A stretch of DNA of 14,548 nt, from NCBI GenBank assembly GCA_016929795.1, contig JAFGIA010000402.1, positions 1 through 14,548 of the forward strand. Reading direction: 5' to 3'. This document shows positions 13,104 through 14,548 of the stretch, one piece after another. The notes below the pieces were generated by a model. It saw only the letters and a program-made list of their open reading frames with translations, searched no databases and was not told the origin of the DNA. The position numbers and the translations under genes are program-made. How positions within the stretch are numbered: the stretch's first letter is position 1; each line of letters starts with the position of its first letter. This DNA is from Anaerolineae bacterium (GTDB lineage: Bacteria > Chloroflexota > Anaerolineae > JAAYZQ01).

Positions 13104-13138
13104 GTGAAAAGTATATCACAACCCGTCGTTTCGGTCCA
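13104..13138 (-). promoter_or_regulatory. Extended -10 promoter of the Crp/Fnr regulator with a Crp-like inverted repeat
   Basis: On the minus strand TGGACC (13133-13138) and TATACT (13110-13115) are separated by 17 bp, with TGA just before the -10, making it an extended -10. An inverted repeat GTGA-N8-TCAC (13104-13119) is centred on the -10 box. Crp-type sites are normally GTGA-N6-TCAC, so the spacing is two bases longer. Its position suggests autorepression by the encoded protein. Confidence 0.5.
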
Positions 13139-13226
13139 GATTGGCCCCAACGGCGCCCACGATTGCTGCCCAAGATGGCCAGGCGTTCTCAAGGGGGGCA
13201 TCCTTTCAGGCGCTGTGACACTCCAG

Positions 13227-13255
13227 TTGTCTTTTGCGGCCAATCCAGTTATAAT
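13227..13255 (+). promoter_or_regulatory. Sigma70-type promoter of the sensor gene
   Basis: TTGTCT (13227-13232) and a perfect TATAAT (13250-13255) are separated by 17 bp. The predicted start is near 13262, giving a 77-nt leader that contains the hairpin at 13275-13293. Confidence 0.65.
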
Positions 13256-13274
13256 CAAGTGCACGGACCCGATC

Positions 13275-13293
13275 TGATCCTGTTGTAGGATCA
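13275..13293 (+). repeat. 7-bp hairpin in the sensor gene leader
   Basis: TGATCCT and AGGATCA form perfect 7-bp arms around the loop GTTGT. There is no T-tract, so it is not a terminator. It sits 13 nt after the predicted transcription start and 32 nt before the ribosome site, and could be an operator or a transcript-stabilising structure. Confidence 0.5.
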
Positions 13294-13338
13294 TAGCTGG
13301 GAAAAGGCGACGTTGGCCCCGGCGAAGGAGGCAGGCTC

Positions 13339-14548
13339 ATGAACACTCTGGCGATTCCCCCGCTGATTATGGCTGGCGTGACCTTTTTCGCCGGCAGCTA
13401 TCACCTGCTGATCTACCTTCGACAGAAGAAACAGCGGGAGCACCTCACCTTTGCGCTCACATGCCTGACCGTGGGCATCTACGACCTGTTCGCCGCCGGT
13501 CTGTACAACACGACTTCCGCAGCCCAGGGTGTGCACTGGCAGCGGGCGCAGGTGGCTACCCTGGCGCTCGTCAGTATCACCTTTAGCTGGTTTGTGTATG
13601 ACTATTTGAAACCTACGTCGGCGGTGCCGGCCAAAACCAGGGCCATGCTCATAGGCCTTTCCCTCTACTTTGCCCTGGCCGCGGTCACCGGCATGTTGGA
13701 CCGCAGCGGACTATACCGTCCTCTGGACCGGCCGGATGTCAAAGAGATCTACTTTTTCGGACAGCAGATCACCTACTATGAAATGGCACCTGGCCCACTC
13801 ACGAACCTGCAAAGCCTTATGGGACTGGCGGCCTTTGTCTTTCTTCTGTCGATCACGGTCCTTGCCTACCGCCGCGGCTACCGGCAGGAAACCCGGAGGC
13901 TCCTCCTGGCCATGGGGTTCTTTTTCGCCAGCGCCGTCAATGATACCGCCGTGGCTTCTGGCCTCTACCCGTTTATCTACACTATGGAATATGCCTACCT
14001 GGCGATTGTGTTGTTGATGACCTACTCGCTCACCAGGGCCGTGGTCGAGGCGGCTGCCACCAGGCATGCGCTGCGGGAGAGTGAAGAACGGTTTCGCCGG
14101 CTGGCGGAGAATGCGCCCGACATCATCTATCGCTGGACGGTGGACAAGGGTCTCGAATATGTCAGTCCGATTGTCGCCGCAATCACAGGCTACAGCCCAG
14201 AAGAGCTGCTCTCCAACCCCATGTTGGCCTTGGAGATCGCCACAGAGAACGCCCCCCAGGTTCTCGACGATTATCGACGGGCGATCACAGAAGGCGCCGC
14301 TATACCGGCCCCCCAGTTTCCCTACACCCGCCAAGACGGGACCCGCGCCTATGCCGACGTGCGGGCGGCAGCGGTACGCGATGACGACGGCAGATTGATC
14401 GCCTTTGAAGGGATTATGCGCGACATCACGGAGCAGAAAAAGGCAGAGGCCGAGCGGGAAGAGCTGTTGGTCAACGTGACGCATCGTGGCACGCAGCTCG
14501 TGACCGCCGCCGAGGTCTCGGCGTCGGCGAGCACGATCCTCGACCCCG
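13339..14548 (+). CDS. Membrane sensor protein with 7TM N-terminus and PAS domain (partial, probable histidine kinase or related)
   Basis: The first 403 residues are visible and the gene runs off the right edge. About seven hydrophobic segments occupy residues 5-233 (roughly 5-25, 35-56, 72-91, 102-121, 157-178, 189-209, 213-233), forming a membrane-embedded sensor. A PAS domain follows (about 248-370), beginning LRESEERFRRLAENAPDIIYRW, with GLEYVSPIVAAITGYSPEELL and ending GRLIAFEGIMRDITEQKKAEAE. A short linker then reaches LVTAAEVSASASTILDP, which resembles the start of a GAF domain in multi-domain Chloroflexota sensors. The output domain (histidine kinase, cyclase or other) is outside the window, so the function beyond signalling is inferred. 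The ATG at 13339 has a strong AAGGAGG 7 nt upstream and the 7TM starts there. Confidence 0.88.
   Translation, partial: MNTLAIPPLIMAGVTFFAGSYHLLIYLRQKKQREHLTFALTCLTVGIYDLFAAGLYNTTSAAQGVHWQRAQVATLALVSITFSWFVYDYLKPTSAVPAKTRAMLIGLSLYFALAAVTGMLDRSGLYRPLDRPDVKEIYFFGQQITYYEMAPGPLTNLQSLMGLAAFVFLLSITVLAYRRGYRQETRRLLLAMGFFFASAVNDTAVASGLYPFIYTMEYAYLAIVLLMTYSLTRAVVEAAATRHALRESEERFRRLAENAPDIIYRWTVDKGLEYVSPIVAAITGYSPEELLSNPMLALEIATENAPQVLDDYRRAITEGAAIPAPQFPYTRQDGTRAYADVRAAAVRDDDGRLIAFEGIMRDITEQKKAEAEREELLVNVTHRGTQLVTAAEVSASASTILDP

Larger units (their letters stand above)
13019..13338. other. Divergent intergenic region between the Crp/Fnr regulator and the sensor gene
   Basis: This 320-bp region holds no gene that I can support. 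It contains the minus-strand regulator promoter (13110-13138), a GTGA-N8-TCAC inverted repeat (13104-13119), a FadR-like 17-mer (13088-13104), the plus-strand sensor promoter (13227-13255) and a leader hairpin (13275-13293). The middle part (about 13140-13225) shows nothing I recognise. Confidence 0.6.

Overview
The window is a GC-rich, densely coding stretch of bacterial chromosome with short intergenic gaps, purine-rich Shine-Dalgarno sites and clear sigma70-type promoters. The gene set (SLC13 and CPA2 transporters carrying TrkA/RCK domains, a YgbA-type protein, DUF1858, DUF1360, a 7TM-PAS sensor, and a GlpD/FAD-oxidase/FGGY-kinase cluster) looks to me like an environmental Chloroflexota (Anaerolineae-like) genome. 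That placement is inference; there is no rRNA or other marker here. I see no tRNA, rRNA, CRISPR array, transposase or phage gene.

Region 1 (1-4800, minus strand) is the most interesting part. In transcription order it holds a FadR-type acyl-CoA-responsive repressor, an FAD oxidase of the alkyl-DHAP-synthase/YgcU type, a GlpD-type glycerol-3-phosphate dehydrogenase with an added C-terminal membrane helix, and the N-terminal part of a YgcE-like FGGY kinase that runs off the left edge. The fadR promoter has consensus -35 and -10 hexamers with a 17-bp spacer. A near-perfect copy of the Escherichia coli FadR operator lies on its predicted transcription start. This suggests a fatty-acyl-CoA-regulated module working at the DHAP / glycerol-3-phosphate / ether-lipid junction.

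Region 2 (4781-6920, minus) is an ABC-2 exporter operon (ATPase then permease), followed by a remnant of an isoprenylcysteine-methyltransferase-like gene. The remnant is cut off by a 17-bp-arm palindrome that also forms an intrinsic terminator. Its T-tract overlaps the fadR -35 box.

Region 3 (7051-8850, minus) is an SLC13-type permease with two TrkA_C domains. Its promoter is divergent from Region 4 (8966-10317, plus): a DUF1858 redox-disulfide protein that is probably leaderless, a YgbA-family nitrosative-stress protein, and a DUF1360 membrane protein.

Region 4 converges on Region 5 (10348-13018, minus), a CPA2 cation:proton antiporter with RCK domains that follows a Crp/Fnr-family regulator. 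A 320-bp divergent intergenic region then leads to Region 6 (13339 to the right edge, plus), a 7TM-PAS sensor cut off at the window end.
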